From positions 1 through 58,446 of the forward strand of contig SVHK01000005.1 in NCBI GenBank assembly GCA_015055865.1: a DNA stretch of 58,446 nucleotides, written 5' to 3'. The notes below the pieces were generated by a model. That model saw only the letters and a program-made list of their open reading frames with translations. It did not search any database and was not told the DNA's origin. Numbering within the stretch: the stretch's first letter is position 1; every line of letters begins with the position of its first letter. Positions 24,263-33,895 of this stretch are shown one piece after another. The stretch comes from Clostridiales bacterium (lineage in GTDB: Bacteria > Bacillota > Clostridia > Christensenellales > Borkfalkiaceae). The position numbers were made by a program, and so were the translations under genes.

Positions 24263-24362
24263 TGATAAACTCCTTAATTGTTATTAAACTTAATTTTAGG
24301 ATATTGATTGCGTAAAAATAAAAATCATTCAACGCATACACGGGTGGGGGTAAGGGAAAAAT

Positions 24363-24395
24363 AACGCGCAAAACCCGAATGGAGCTTTGCGCGTT
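24363..24395 (-). terminator. Terminator between clpP and clpX
   Basis: AACGCGCAAA (24363-24372) and TTTGCGCGTT (24386-24395), followed on the minus strand by ATTTTTCCC. Confidence 0.7.
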
Positions 24396-24411
24396 TGCAT
24401 TTGCTCAAGAA

Positions 24412-25002
24412 TTATCTTCTAACGAAAACTCTATCAATCAACCCGTAAAGACGTGCTTCTTCCGCGGACATATAATTGTCGCGGTCGGTGTCGCGTTCGA
24501 TAGTAGCAAGGTCTTTGCCCGTATTTTCGGACAAAAGGCGGTTCAATTTCGCTTTAGTGCGAAGAATGTGTTCCGCTTGGATTTTGATATCGCTTGCTTG
24601 ACCTTGCGCTCCGCCAAGGGGTTGATGAATCATAATTTCGGAGTTGGGCAGGGCGAATCTCTTTCCGCGCGCGCCACTCGATAACAAGAACGCGCCCATT
24701 GAAGCCGCAAGCCCGATGCAAATCGTGGATACGTCGCACTTGATATAGTTCATCGTGTCGTATATCGCCATACCTGCCGATACGCTACCGCCCGGAGAGT
24801 TGATATACAAATTGACGTCCTTGTTCGGGTCTTTGCCCTCAAGGTAAATAAGTTGCGCGACGACGGTATTCGCCACTGCGTCGTTGATTTCTCCACTTAA
24901 AAGGATAATTCTGTCCTCTAAAAGCCGAGAATACAAATCGTATGAGCGTTCGCCCGTCGAAGTGCGTTCGACGACGTAGGGAACGAGTACGTTCTTTTCC
25001 AT
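24412..25002 (-). CDS. clpP: ATP-dependent Clp protease proteolytic subunit
   Basis: A 196-residue serine protease. The catalytic triad is visible as Ser101 in GLAASMG, His126 in MIHQPLGG and Asp175 in [12 protein letters not shown]. The N-terminal [22 protein letters not shown] is typical. Fourteen subunits form the barrel that ClpX docks on. Its ATG overlaps the tig stop codon (TAATG), so translation is coupled to trigger factor. Confidence 0.97.
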   Translation of the reverse strand: MEKNVLVPYVVERTSTGERSYDLYSRLLEDRIILLSGEINDAVANTVVAQLIYLEGKDPNKDVNLYINSPGGSVSAGMAIYDTMNYIKCDVSTICIGLAASMGAFLLSSGARGKRFALPNSEIMIHQPLGGAQGQASDIKIQAEHILRTKAKLNRLLSENTGKDLATIERDTDRDNYMSAEEARLYGLIDRVFVRR

Positions 25003-26306
25003 TATTTGGATTCCTCCAAGTACATTTCGTTGTTTGCTTTCAAGAAGTCGAAGAGCTTGGTGATGATGATATCGCTACGGATATAATCGAATTGACGGGG
25101 GTCCATACCCTTCTTGTAGTCTTCAACCGACTTTTCAACCGATTCAGCTTGTTTTGCGATTTGCGCGTCAACGTCCGCTTCCGTTGCTTCGATTTTTTCC
25201 GTTTCGATAATCTTACCGATAATAAGTTGGCTCAAAACGTTCTTCTTCGCTTGTTCTTCGTAGTTCTTTCTAAAATCCGCTTTCGGAACTTTCAAGAAGT
25301 TGAGATAATCGTCAAGTTTCAAGCCTTGGTACATAAGTTGATATTCGAATTTTTGTACGAGCCCGTCGATTTCTCTTTCAATCATCGCTTGGGGAATTTC
25401 AACTTCTGCGTTCTTAGCGATTGCTTCCAAAATGCTGTTTTCGGTTGCGTCGTTGGAACGTCTGTCCGCTTGAACTTGCAATCTTTCTTTCGTCTTTGCT
25501 TTGTACGCGTCGAGCGATTCCATCTTCGTTGCTTCTTTGATGAATTCGTCCGTTACTTCGGGAAGTTCTTTGCCTTGAATTGCGTTCAATTTAACCGCGA
25601 ATACTGCGGGCTTACCCTTAAGGTTTTCCGCTTGGTAGTTTTCGGGGAAGGTAACGTTTACGTCCTTGCTTTCGCCGACGTTCATACCTACTACTTGGTC
25701 TTCAAAACCGGGAATGAATTGACCCGAACCGAGCGTAAGGTCGAAACCTTGCGCTTCACCGCCTTCGAACTTCACGCCGTCAACCGTACCAACGAAGTCG
25801 ATATTAGCGATGTCGCCGTTTTGCGCGGGACGGTCGGTAACTTCCACTTTGCGCGCGTTTCTGTCTTGCAATCTTGCGATTTCAGCGTCGATTTCTTCGT
25901 CCTTAACAGTATATTCAAATTTTTGGATTTTCATACCCGTATAAGCGCTGATTTTTACGTCGGGTTTAACGGGAACGATAGCAACGAGCGAAACTTTTTC
26001 GTCCGTGAAATCTTCAACGGAAACGTCGGGGTCGCCAACTACCGTGAAGTCTTTTGCTTTCTTGTCAAGCACGGTGGGGTAGTTCTCGGAGAAGAGAATG
26101 TTGAGCGCGTCTTCGAAGAAAACGCCTTTACCGTACGCGCTTTCGATTACGTTTCTAGGCGCTTTGCCTTTGCGGAAACCGTTTACGGCAAACTTGCTTC
26201 TGGTTTGAAGGTAAGCCTTGTTAATCGCTTCCTTCCATTCTTCGCCGTCAAAGGTCATCGTGATTTTAACGGTGCTTTTTTCTGCTGCTTTGGTGGTATA
26301 CTTCAT
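25002..26306 (-). CDS. tig: Trigger factor
   Basis: A 434-residue ribosome-associated chaperone. The N-terminal ribosome-binding domain contains [16 protein letters not shown] (about residues 45-60), matching the FRxGK signature. The central FKBP-type prolyl isomerase domain includes [45 protein letters not shown]. The helical C-terminal domain is complete. It leads the tig-clpP-clpX set, with AGGAG before the ATG. The 459-residue plus-strand open frame opposite this gene is a shadow. Confidence 0.96.
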   Translation of the reverse strand: MKYTTKAAEKSTVKITMTFDGEEWKEAINKAYLQTRSKFAVNGFRKGKAPRNVIESAYGKGVFFEDALNILFSENYPTVLDKKAKDFTVVGDPDVSVEDFTDEKVSLVAIVPVKPDVKISAYTGMKIQKFEYTVKDEEIDAEIARLQDRNARKVEVTDRPAQNGDIANIDFVGTVDGVKFEGGEAQGFDLTLGSGQFIPGFEDQVVGMNVGESKDVNVTFPENYQAENLKGKPAVFAVKLNAIQGKELPEVTDEFIKEATKMESLDAYKAKTKERLQVQADRRSNDATENSILEAIAKNAEVEIPQAMIEREIDGLVQKFEYQLMYQGLKLDDYLNFLKVPKADFRKNYEEQAKKNVLSQLIIGKIIETEKIEATEADVDAQIAKQAESVEKSVEDYKKGMDPRQFDYIRSDIIITKLFDFLKANNEMYLEESK

Positions 26307-26430
26307 AATGAAATCTCCTAAATCAAACTGATTTTTTTTATTTTTAATTTTAACGCAGGGCAGTTTTAAAAAAATTTTACCCTATCCGCTACATTTTACC
26401 ATATTTATTAAAGAAAATAAAGCGTTTTTG

Positions 26431-26459
26431 TTTACAATTTTCGAAATTTACGCTATAAT
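26431..26459 (+). promoter_or_regulatory. Promoter of rqcH
   Basis: TTTACA (26431-26436), 17-base spacer, TATAAT (26454-26459). Confidence 0.75.
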
Positions 26460-26524
26460 TTATGAAAAAGGATTTATTTTTCAAAAATTTACGGTTTTCA
26501 TCGACCCAACGAAAAAGGAGTACT

Positions 26525-28219
26525 ATGCCTCAGGACGCTTTCCACATTCGCCGTTTGGCGCAAGAATTGAATACTTTACTCGTTCACGGCAAAGTCAACC
26601 GTGTTTCGCAGGTCGATAAAGACGAGCTTACCCTTATTATATACACCGGAAAGCAGGCGGTTAAACTCATTTTATCAACAAATGCGTCGAACGCCAGAGT
26701 TTGTTTATCGGAAACCGAAAAAGAGCCTGCGCCCGTCGCGCCAAATTTTTGTATGCTACTTAGAAAACATATCGTCGGCGCGGAAATTTTAGAAATTCGG
26801 CAAAAGGATTTTGAACGGATTATCGAAATCGAACTCAAATGCACGGGCGATTTTTCGGAAAGCAACCGCGTGCTCGTTTGCGAATTGATGGGGAAATATT
26901 CGAACGTCGTTTTATGCGAAAACGGGGTGATTTTAGGTGCGCTGAAAAGTACGGCGCTGGACGATAATTTAAAACGTATTTTGTTCTCGGGCGCTAAGTA
27001 TTGTTATCCTGAACCGCAGGACAAATTATCCGTAACCGACGGGGCAGGTATCGAAGTTTTAATAAAAAACTACCTTTCCACTCGGCAGGAAACAGGCGTT
27101 GACGAAGAAGATTTCGCGCGGTTTATTTTCGAAAACGTGTCGGGGTTGGCGTTGCCTACCGCGCGCGAATTGGTTAAAAAATTGGGCGTGGACGATTTTG
27201 CGAATAAATTAAAAAGGGCGTTCGAAGAATTAGAAAATACCCCCTGCGTCGTGTATAACAACGGTATTCCTTGTGACTTTTTCGCGTTTAAAGTGGACGG
27301 CGGAAAGGAAACGCTGTCGCTTTGCAAAGCGGAAGACGAGTTTTATTCCTACCGCGAGAGAAAAAAGGGCTTTGACGATAAAAAAAGAAAACTGGAAAGC
27401 GCGCTTAGGGGGTTAAAGAAAAAACAAGCCAAGCGTATGCAGGACGTTTTCGAACGCTTGAAAGAATCGGAAAACGCGGACGAGAACCGTATTAAGGGCG
27501 AACTTTTAACGGCGAATTCCTACCGCTTAGAAAAGGGGTTAAAGGAATGTATGCTCGAAAATTGGTACGAGCCCGATTGTCCGAGCATTAAAATTCGATT
27601 GGACGAAACGTTATCTCCGCAAAAGAACGCGCAAAAATATTTTAAAATCTATAACAAGCAAAAACGCGCGAAAGAAATTCTCGAACCGATGCTCGAAACG
27701 GAGAAAAAGGAAGTTGAATACGTGGCGAGCGTGGAAACGGCGATACGGCTTGCCGAAGACGAAAGGGATTTAAAGGAAATCCAAACCGAGTTGATTGATT
27801 TAGGGCTTATCCGTCCCCAAAAAGAACGGGCAGGCGGTAAGAAAAAGGAAGTTGAAACGCCGTTTAGGTCGTACCTGTTCGACGGGTTTAGGGTGTTCGC
27901 AGGCAGGAACAATATCCAAAACGACAGACTCGTAAGAAGCGCAAGCCCGAACGATATTTGGTTGCATACGCAAAAATACCACTCGTCGCACGTGCTTATT
28001 TTGCGCGATGGAAAAGAAATACCCGATAGCGTAATTTTAAAAGCGTCCGAGCTTTGCGCCTACTATTCGGACGGGCGTGACGCCGACAAAATTCCCGTCG
28101 ATTATTGCGAAAAGCGGTTCGTGAAAAAACCGTCCAAGAGTAAGGCAGGGTTTGTGGTTTATACCGATTATAAAACCGTTTTAGTGAAACCTAACCCGCA
28201 CAAGGACAGTCAAATTTAA
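26525..28219 (+). CDS. rqcH: Ribosome-associated quality control protein RqcH (NFACT family)
   Basis: A 564-residue NFACT protein. It opens with the NFACT-N domain (MPQDAFHIRRLAQELN, then FCMLLRKHIVGAEILEIRQKDFERIIEI), has a coiled-coil middle and ends with the NFACT-R domain (FRSYLFDGFRVFAGRNNIQNDRLVRSASPNDIWLHTQKYHSSHVLI). RqcH recruits tRNA-Ala to stalled 50S subunits and adds C-terminal alanine tails as degradation marks. The ATG at 26525 was chosen over an in-frame upstream ATG at 26462 because AAGGAG lies 5 bases before it and the family start is MxxD. Confidence 0.93.
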   Translation: MPQDAFHIRRLAQELNTLLVHGKVNRVSQVDKDELTLIIYTGKQAVKLILSTNASNARVCLSETEKEPAPVAPNFCMLLRKHIVGAEILEIRQKDFERIIEIELKCTGDFSESNRVLVCELMGKYSNVVLCENGVILGALKSTALDDNLKRILFSGAKYCYPEPQDKLSVTDGAGIEVLIKNYLSTRQETGVDEEDFARFIFENVSGLALPTARELVKKLGVDDFANKLKRAFEELENTPCVVYNNGIPCDFFAFKVDGGKETLSLCKAEDEFYSYRERKKGFDDKKRKLESALRGLKKKQAKRMQDVFERLKESENADENRIKGELLTANSYRLEKGLKECMLENWYEPDCPSIKIRLDETLSPQKNAQKYFKIYNKQKRAKEILEPMLETEKKEVEYVASVETAIRLAEDERDLKEIQTELIDLGLIRPQKERAGGKKKEVETPFRSYLFDGFRVFAGRNNIQNDRLVRSASPNDIWLHTQKYHSSHVLILRDGKEIPDSVILKASELCAYYSDGRDADKIPVDYCEKRFVKKPSKSKAGFVVYTDYKTVLVKPNPHKDSQI

Positions 28220-28225
28220 TTAATA

Positions 28226-28259
28226 AAAATAGCCACTCCCGTTTGGGTGTGGCTATTTT
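28226..28259. terminator. Bidirectional terminator between rqcH and the reductase gene
   Basis: AAAATAGCCAC (28226-28236) and GTGGCTATTTT (28249-28259). Confidence 0.8.
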
Positions 28260-28264
28260 AATCT

Positions 28265-29347
28265 TTATGGATTCTTGATTACAGGGATAGAAGTCAAGCC
28301 TGATTTCATTACGAGTTTTCTTAAAAAAGGCTGATACATCGGCGGACATTTTAAGAGTTTTAAAAGCAATCTGCGCTTGATTTTGTTTGCGCTTTTGACG
28401 TACGATTTTAAAATAACGGTTGCCTTCGGCTCGTACTTACCCCCTTGATTTTTATTAAAAGCGTCCGCTAAATACATACCGCTAAAAAGCGCGGAACTAA
28501 TACCTTCAAGTCCGCTTGGAGATACTAACCCTGCGGACTCGCCGAGTAGAAATACGCCGTCTTTACCAAAGCAAAAACTCTTTGCGTTTTTCGGTCTTAA
28601 TACGAAACACGCTTCCGTTTTTATCGGTTCGCCGAACTTAAAGCCGTAGTCTTTTTCCAAACGGATTTTTTGTTTTTCAAAAGCGGTTTTGGCGGTTTTT
28701 TCAGGATACGCGCCACCGAAAATGAATTTGCCGTTTTTCATCAACGCCCACGAATAGCAATCGGTAATTTCGCTATCCATTACGCACGCGTAGAACGGTT
28801 TTTCGTTTGCGTTTTCAAACCATTGCTGAATGGACATATATCTACGCCAATTATCTTTCCCCATAACGAATTTTCGAACGCAGGAATTTGCCCCGTCCGC
28901 GCCGACGAGAAATTTGCTTTCCGCGTATTTTTCTTCGCCGTCGTCCGTTCTAAATTTGACTTGAAAGGTATCTCCCGTCTTAGTGATTTCCGTTGCCGTG
29001 CCGACTACTTTTTCTACGTTTTCGCCTACTTTATCAAGCAACCACATATCGAATTTATGCCTATCCATATTTACGTACTCTCTTGGATAGGTACGAATAA
29101 GCCCCGAATCGCAATCGATGGTATTGACGGCAAAAATTTGCGGGTCGGCAAGCAAGGCGTTGGGCAGGGTGTCGCCGAGCGTTGAAAGGGCTTGTTGTGC
29201 TTTGGGCGCAAGCAATCCACCGCACGGTTTTTCAAATCCGCCCTGCGTTTTTTTCTTGTCAATCAATAGCGCTGAATACTTATTGCTTAAAAGTCTTGCA
29301 AAAGTACTGCCGGCTGGTCCACCGCCTACGATAATCACATCGTACAT
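28265..29347 (-). CDS. Geranylgeranyl-reductase-like FAD-dependent oxidoreductase
   Basis: A 360-residue flavoprotein. The dinucleotide-binding motif is DVIIVGGGPAGSTFARLL (residues 3-20). A CGGLL motif follows (about 42-46), then the second FAD contact KFLVGADGANSCVRKF and GVFLLGESAGLVSPSGLEGISSALFSG (about 266-292). These are features of the geranylgeranyl reductase / FixC-like group, which reduces isoprenoid chains or similar substrates. The substrate here is unknown. It lies 18 bases downstream of tmk and is probably in the same operon. Confidence 0.82.
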   Translation of the reverse strand: MYDVIIVGGGPAGSTFARLLSNKYSALLIDKKKTQGGFEKPCGGLLAPKAQQALSTLGDTLPNALLADPQIFAVNTIDCDSGLIRTYPREYVNMDRHKFDMWLLDKVGENVEKVVGTATEITKTGDTFQVKFRTDDGEEKYAESKFLVGADGANSCVRKFVMGKDNWRRYMSIQQWFENANEKPFYACVMDSEITDCYSWALMKNGKFIFGGAYPEKTAKTAFEKQKIRLEKDYGFKFGEPIKTEACFVLRPKNAKSFCFGKDGVFLLGESAGLVSPSGLEGISSALFSGMYLADAFNKNQGGKYEPKATVILKSYVKSANKIKRRLLLKLLKCPPMYQPFLRKLVMKSGLTSIPVIKNP

Positions 29348-29365
29348 AATTTTTCTCCTTTAAGA

Positions 29366-29992
29366 CTATAAACAGTTCCGCTTTTTCAAAATCGCTAAAA
29401 CGTCCGCGAAAATTTCGTCGGGGGTTTGGCGTCCGTTGACGACTTCGACGCACTTATCCGTTTTTGCGAGCGTTAAATACCCTTCGTACACGCGGTTGTG
29501 GAAGTCCATTCCCGCTTGTTCTAATCTGTCGTTTTCGTCCGCGCCTTTCTTTCTTGCGAACGCTTCGGTGGGCGAAAGGTCGATAAAAATCGTGACGTCG
29601 GGCGTGTAATGCTCAATCGCGTAAGAGTTGATTTTACTAATAAAATCCATTCCCAAACCCCTTGCGAACGCTTGATAGGCGAACGACGAGTGGAAATATC
29701 TGTCGCAAACCACCAATTTGCCTTCGTCAAGCGCAGGTTGGACTCTGTCGTGCAAGTGTTGTACTCTCGACGCGGAATATAAAAGGGCTTCGCATTCGTC
29801 CGTCATTTCGGAGTTCTTGCCGTTTAAAAGAATTTCGCGGATTGCTTCGGAGATTTTACCACCGCCCGGCTCGCGCGTAAATATATGCGGAACGCCGTTT
29901 TTGGTTAAATAATTGCTTAATTTTCTAAGTTGCGTACTCTTTCCGCACCCGTCGCAACCTTCAAACGTGATGAACTTTCCTTTTCTTTCCAT
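29366..29992 (-). CDS. tmk: Thymidylate kinase
   Basis: A 208-residue dTMP kinase. The P-loop is FEGCDGCGKSTQLRKL (about residues 10-25) and the DRY-type motif is CDRYFHSSFAYQ (about 96-107). A lid region (RKKGADENDRLEQAG) follows. It converts dTMP to dTDP for DNA synthesis. It follows the decarboxylase-like gene by 4 bases. In Bacillus the same yaaO-tmk pair continues into holB-yaaT; here that second half lies 14 kb away at 13.5-15.3 kb. Confidence 0.95.
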   Translation of the reverse strand: MERKGKFITFEGCDGCGKSTQLRKLSNYLTKNGVPHIFTREPGGGKISEAIREILLNGKNSEMTDECEALLYSASRVQHLHDRVQPALDEGKLVVCDRYFHSSFAYQAFARGLGMDFISKINSYAIEHYTPDVTIFIDLSPTEAFARKKGADENDRLEQAGMDFHNRVYEGYLTLAKTDKCVEVVNGRQTPDEIFADVLAILKKRNCL

Positions 29993-29996
29993 TTTT

Positions 29997-31280
29997 TCAC
30001 TCCTTAACGACGGCGATTTTGCCGTTTCGTACGCCGAATACGTTGTCGGCGGTTTTTAGTAATCGGATTTTTCCGCTATCAATTTTTTCGCCCCGTTGGA
30101 TAAGGGGGGTGCAGGGGGGGAATAATCCACAGGTCTTTGAACAAATTCTGCCGACGGCTTCGTCAAGCTCCACCCACTCCGTTTCCGCGTTTTTATCTAA
30201 TTCTTGCAAAAAACCCGATACCTGCCCTGTACCGTTGGGGCGTTCTGCGGTTTTTAAGAGCCGTTCTATTTGCTTGCAAAGAGCGGTAAATTCACGCTTT
30301 TTCGTTGCGGGCGAGAAATAGAACATAATCGTTTCTCCGTCGCAAAATTCGGGGAAAAAGCCGTCTTTTTCTAATTGTTTTTGGATAAAAAACGCGTCTT
30401 TGACCGTTAGGCAAAGTTTCGTCCAATCCCCGTTGACTTTTAAAAATTCTGGATATTTTTTTGCGAATGCTAAAACGCTTTTTTCAAGCGTTTGATTTTT
30501 AGGGTATTTGACCGCGTATTCGACGGACGCCATAATCGGATAGGACGGGCTCGTTGTGCGGAAAATATCTACGCCCTTTTTGAGCGCGGTCGCAAAAGTT
30601 TCCGTTCTTGCGGAAACCACCGCTCCTTGCGTGAACGCAGGTAGGCTTTTATGTACGCCGTCTACCCAAACGTCGGCGTATTCGCCGGCATAAAGGGTTT
30701 TATCAAAGTGCAAATGACCGCCGTGCGCGCCGTCGATTAATAAAAATTTCCCCTTTTCGTCGCAAAGGCGTCTAATTTCCGACAAATTAGGGATATTACC
30801 GTAATAGTCGGGGGAAGTGAGAAGTACACCGTCCGTTTCGCAAATAACGTCGGTTATTTCTTTTACGGTCGGCGCGGTCGGTAATCGGTTTGAAAAGCCC
30901 GTATCGAACGGGTACGGGGTTAAGCCTAAAAGTTCGCAAGCGTTGTACACGCTCTTGTGCGAACGGACGGGGAACGCGAGTTTTTTTAAACCGAGTGATT
31001 TTACCGCGTACAGCGCGGACAATATCCCCGAAGTGCTACCGTCCGTTAAAATAAAACTCGTATTCGAGCCTAAAATCTTGGAAATATCCCTTTCGGCTTT
31101 TAAGATGCAACCCGTGGGGTCGGACAAGTTGTCCGAATAGGAAAGTTCGGTAATATCCCAACCCTTAACCTTGTGCCCCGGCGTATGGAAAGAAAGATGC
31201 TTGTCTTTCTTTTGACGGGCAAGCATCTTATAAACGTGGCAGTTTTCACGTGTTTTTTTGTTGGATAAAAATTTTTTCAT
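29997..31280 (-). CDS. Orn/Lys/Arg decarboxylase family PLP enzyme (YaaO-like)
   Basis: A 427-residue fold-type I PLP enzyme. Visible signatures are FHTPGHKVKGWDI (about residues 31-43), the loop LTDGSTSGILSAL (about 77-89), LLIDGAHGGHLHF and the PLP-lysine motif VDGVHKSLPAFTQGAV (about 210-225). The family decarboxylates arginine, lysine or ornithine to polyamine precursors. It is somewhat shorter than Bacillus YaaO (about 480) because the C-terminal domain is compact. Its adjacency to tmk supports YaaO-like identity; the substrate is not determined. Confidence 0.88.
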   Translation of the reverse strand: MKKFLSNKKTRENCHVYKMLARQKKDKHLSFHTPGHKVKGWDITELSYSDNLSDPTGCILKAERDISKILGSNTSFILTDGSTSGILSALYAVKSLGLKKLAFPVRSHKSVYNACELLGLTPYPFDTGFSNRLPTAPTVKEITDVICETDGVLLTSPDYYGNIPNLSEIRRLCDEKGKFLLIDGAHGGHLHFDKTLYAGEYADVWVDGVHKSLPAFTQGAVVSARTETFATALKKGVDIFRTTSPSYPIMASVEYAVKYPKNQTLEKSVLAFAKKYPEFLKVNGDWTKLCLTVKDAFFIQKQLEKDGFFPEFCDGETIMFYFSPATKKREFTALCKQIERLLKTAERPNGTGQVSGFLQELDKNAETEWVELDEAVGRICSKTCGLFPPCTPLIQRGEKIDSGKIRLLKTADNVFGVRNGKIAVVKE

Positions 31281-31308
31281 CTCGTACCTGCTCCCTTGAA
31301 ACGCGGTT

Positions 31309-32304
31309 TTATGCGGTCGGGTTCAACGCCGAGCAGTACGTTTGGACGAGATAGGTGACGAAAGTCAGTTTTTCAAAGTCAAAGCCGTAATTTTGCGTTT
31401 GGTCTTTGATAATTACAAGGTTCATATCTTGAATAGCGGATTTCATTTCCCCCGTTTCTTCGTCGGTTACGCGGTAATACACTTCTTTTTTAAGCTCGCC
31501 CATCAACGTTTCGTCGGGGCAAAGGTTAATCGAGAAACACGCCGTTATCGTGGTCGCATCGCCACCGCTTTCGTTGTTAAAGTACAGCGTGGTTTCTTCT
31601 AAAGCGATATAGCCTTGTTCAAGATAATTATTGAAGTCGATAAACGACTGACGGTATTGTTGAATGCGTTCAATTTCGTTTTGTACGGCAACGCGGATTT
31701 TCTCTTCCGTTTTATAGCGTTTGTCTTTTGTTTGTTTGACTTTCGCTCTAAAATCCGATTCGATTTTCGCCACGTCGATATTGTCGGGGTTGGTGTAATC
31801 GCCAAGGTAGTAGGCGTTCAAATAGTTTTGCATTTGTTGAAGGTATCCGTTCTCGCCGTCCAAACGGTACGCGTAAGCGTGGAAACGGTATAAGAAATCT
31901 TCCAAATAAGTGGTCGTATGCGTTTCGCCGTCGAGCGTGTATTGAATAGAACCGCCGTCAACGTTTGCAACGAAAATCACGTCCGCTTCTTCCGTCGTTA
32001 AGCGGGCTTCCATAACTTGGGTCACGTATTCTTCGCCGTACGAGCTAATATCTTCCGTAGTTCGCTCAATTACTTCGTAGGAAAACAAGGATTCAGTACG
32101 GTTGGGTAATTGCGCGAACTTAGCGGTGGCGTTAGTGCCCGTGTAGGTGTAAAACCCGAAACTTTGCGAAGGTTGAATACGGGTGGCGGTGATAGTGAAA
32201 AGTAGCGACCAAACGACGATTCCCGCGACGGCGGTTAAAAGTATTTTCAACCAATCGTAAGAAAGCATTTGGCTCAACCGTTTTTTTGTGATTTTTGCGT
32301 CCAT
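31309..32304 (-). CDS. Hypothetical membrane-anchored extracytoplasmic protein
   Basis: A 331-residue protein of unknown family. One hydrophobic segment near residues 23-41 (ILLTAVAGIVVWSLLFTITATRI) follows a basic N-terminus, so it is most likely a type II membrane protein with a large outer domain. The outer part is Thr/Tyr/Glu-rich with a charged, probably coiled region (KIESDFRAKVKQTKDKRYKTEEKIRVAVQNEIERI, about 175-209). The start is placed at the ATG at 32304, which has AAAGG 8 bases before it, rather than an in-frame ATG 21 bases upstream. A TTGCTT-17-TAAAAT promoter lies at 32366-32394. Confidence 0.6.
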   Translation of the reverse strand: MDAKITKKRLSQMLSYDWLKILLTAVAGIVVWSLLFTITATRIQPSQSFGFYTYTGTNATAKFAQLPNRTESLFSYEVIERTTEDISSYGEEYVTQVMEARLTTEEADVIFVANVDGGSIQYTLDGETHTTTYLEDFLYRFHAYAYRLDGENGYLQQMQNYLNAYYLGDYTNPDNIDVAKIESDFRAKVKQTKDKRYKTEEKIRVAVQNEIERIQQYRQSFIDFNNYLEQGYIALEETTLYFNNESGGDATTITACFSINLCPDETLMGELKKEVYYRVTDEETGEMKSAIQDMNLVIIKDQTQNYGFDFEKLTFVTYLVQTYCSALNPTA

Positions 32305-32458
32305 TTTATACCTTTTTCGCCCCAAATTGTTTGCATGGAACGGGGAATTTTAGTTTCTATCTATTATTTTACCTAAAAACGCTTGCGAAAGCAAGCGGAT
32401 AAAGGCGTACTTTCCCGAAAAGACGAAAATTTTATGAAAAATTCACAAAAGGCAAGAA

Positions 32459-32486
32459 AAAAGCACTCGGTAAGCCGAGTGCTTTT
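32459..32486. terminator. Bidirectional terminator after rpmA
   Basis: AAGCACTCGG (32461-32470) and CCGAGTGCTT (32475-32484), flanked by A on the left and T on the right. Confidence 0.85.
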
Positions 32487-32497
32487 TAGTTTTAAAT

Positions 32498-32776
32498 TTA
32501 GTTAGCAGAAGTGTAAACGACTGCTTGTTTCTTATCTTTGCCCAATCTTTCGTATCTAACGACGCCATCGACCAAAGCGAACAACGTATCGTCTTTACCG
32601 ATACCTACGTTTGCGCCCGGGTGAATTTTCGTTCCTCTTTGACGAACGAGAATGTTCCCCGCAAGAACCGATTGACCGTCGCTGCGTTTTACGCCAAGTC
32701 TTTTGGCTTCGCTATCTCTACCGTTGTGGGAAGAGCCGGTACCTTTCTTATGAGCGAATAAACTGATAAAAATCAT
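32498..32776 (-). CDS. rpmA: 50S ribosomal protein L27 with a cleavable N-terminal extension
   Basis: A 92-residue L27 with the invariant core [28 protein letters not shown]. Before the mature AHKKG start there is a short extension MIFISLF ending in Phe, which is the kind of pre-sequence removed by the Prp protease in Firmicutes. The mature N-terminus reaches the peptidyl-transferase centre, so cleavage is essential in those species. The prp gene normally lies between rplU and rpmA but here the two are only 75 bases apart. Confidence 0.96.
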   Translation of the reverse strand: MIFISLFAHKKGTGSSHNGRDSEAKRLGVKRSDGQSVLAGNILVRQRGTKIHPGANVGIGKDDTLFALVDGVVRYERLGKDKKQAVVYTSAN

Positions 32777-32851
32777 TTTTATTTCTCCTTATTTTAAATT
32801 TTTACGCTTTGCTTAATTAGCAAAGATGATGCAGAAAATCCTTTCAATCGA

Positions 32852-33157
32852 TTAGAGAACGATTTTTTCGATTTTAACTGCGGTGAAGGGTTGTCTATGA
32901 CCTTGCTTTTTACGTTCGTTCTTTTTAGCCTTATACTTGAAGACGATGATTTTCTTCGCCTTGTCTTGCTTAACGACCGTAGCGGTTACTTTCGCATTTG
33001 CAACGTCTGCGCCCACTTTGATACCGTTTTCGTCGGAAACCATAAGCACTTTGAAAGAAACTTCTTCGCCTTCGTTAGCCGTAAGTTTTTCAAGCTTAAC
33101 AAGGTCGCCTTCAGCTACTTTGTATTGCTTATTTCCGTTATCGATAATAGCGTACAT
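32852..33157 (-). CDS. rplU: 50S ribosomal protein L21
   Basis: A 101-residue L21: starts [18 protein letters not shown], contains the conserved [15 protein letters not shown] region and ends with [22 protein letters not shown], the GHRQ signature. AGGAGG lies 8 bases before the ATG. It is transcribed from a TTGACT-17-TATATT promoter (33252-33280) through an 88-base leader, ahead of rpmA. Confidence 0.97.
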   Translation of the reverse strand: MYAIIDNGNKQYKVAEGDLVKLEKLTANEGEEVSFKVLMVSDENGIKVGADVANAKVTATVVKQDKAKKIIVFKYKAKKNERKKQGHRQPFTAVKIEKIVL

Positions 33158-33245
33158 TCAGTTTTACCTCCTCTTTCCAGTCTCGAAGAACCCAAGGCGT
33201 CGCTTCAAAAAAGCAACTTAAAAAAAGCCCGTTCCTATCGGCTCA
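33158..33245 (-). promoter_or_regulatory. rplU leader, candidate L21 ribosomal-protein leader
   Basis: The transcript from about 33245 has 88 untranslated bases before rplU, ending with CTTCGAGACTGGAAAGAGGAGG. L21 leaders in Firmicutes occupy the same place and have similar bases just before the ribosome-binding site; the match is by eye only. Confidence 0.35.
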
Positions 33246-33251
33246 AGTATA

Positions 33252-33280
33252 AATATATCAAATCTGAAAACGAAAGTCAA
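33252..33280 (-). promoter_or_regulatory. Promoter of rplU-rpmA
   Basis: On the minus strand TTGACT (33275-33280), 17-base spacer, TATATT (33252-33257). Confidence 0.75.
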
Positions 33281-33352
33281 CTATTTTTGCTTAAATTTCG
33301 TATATTTTCTTTGTTTTTCGCCCAAAATACTAAAAAACAGGAGGGAAAACCT

Positions 33353-33799
33353 ATGGAAGAAAAAGAAAACTGCAAAAAAGACGAAGAAGTTTTGGCGGAA
33401 ATTTATCGTAACTGCCAACTTGCTTTACAATCCATTTCCAATATCTTACCCGAAACGAAGGACGAAGATTTGCGTAATGAAATCCAATCTCAACACGACG
33501 CTTACGAGAAAATCAGTTCTCAAGCTTGCGTGATTGCAAGGGATAAAGGCATTGAGCTAAAAGAACCTAATCCCGTTAAGAAAGCGATGATGTGGGGCTC
33601 TATTAAAATGAGTACGCTTACGGACGCGTCGCGCGGTCATATTGCTGAAATGATGATTCAAGGCACGGTAATGGGTATTACCGCGCTTAAAAAGACCGCT
33701 GGGGAAGCGGATTGCACCGACGAGTCTATCTGCTCTTTATTGCAAGAGTTCATCGCGTTGGAAGAGAAGTTCGAAAAGAAACTCAAAACTTATCTTTGA
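33353..33799 (+). CDS. Hypothetical helical protein (ferritin-like size)
   Basis: A 148-residue, almost entirely helical, acidic cytosolic protein. It reads as four amphipathic helices (for example EVLAEIYRNCQLALQSISNIL, residues 11-31, and SICSLLQEFIALEEKFEKKLKTYL at the end), a layout like small ferritin-like or DUF-type four-helix proteins. No metal-ligand signature is certain. The ATG at 33353 is preceded by AGGAGG 9 bases upstream; a longer reading frame back into the rplU region is spurious. No function can be assigned. Confidence 0.6.
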   Translation: MEEKENCKKDEEVLAEIYRNCQLALQSISNILPETKDEDLRNEIQSQHDAYEKISSQACVIARDKGIELKEPNPVKKAMMWGSIKMSTLTDASRGHIAEMMIQGTVMGITALKKTAGEADCTDESICSLLQEFIALEEKFEKKLKTYL

Positions 33800-33895
33800 G
33801 CGTATAATTCTTCGCAATACTGCGTCGAGCTCCGCGTTTTCTTGGTCGCGTACGGATTAGTACGCTCCCTGCGAAAATGCTCGCTCTCCTTGTCT

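Noticed and set aside
24942..26321. A 459-residue plus-strand open frame opposite tig and clpP
   Set aside because: It lies entirely antisense to clearly conserved genes, is rich in Phe and Arg with no domain, and has no ribosome-binding site. It is a shadow caused by biased codon use.
32891..33799. Extending the 148-residue gene to a 302-residue protein beginning inside rplU
   Set aside because: The first half is antisense to rplU, and a strong AGGAGG precedes the internal ATG at 33353.
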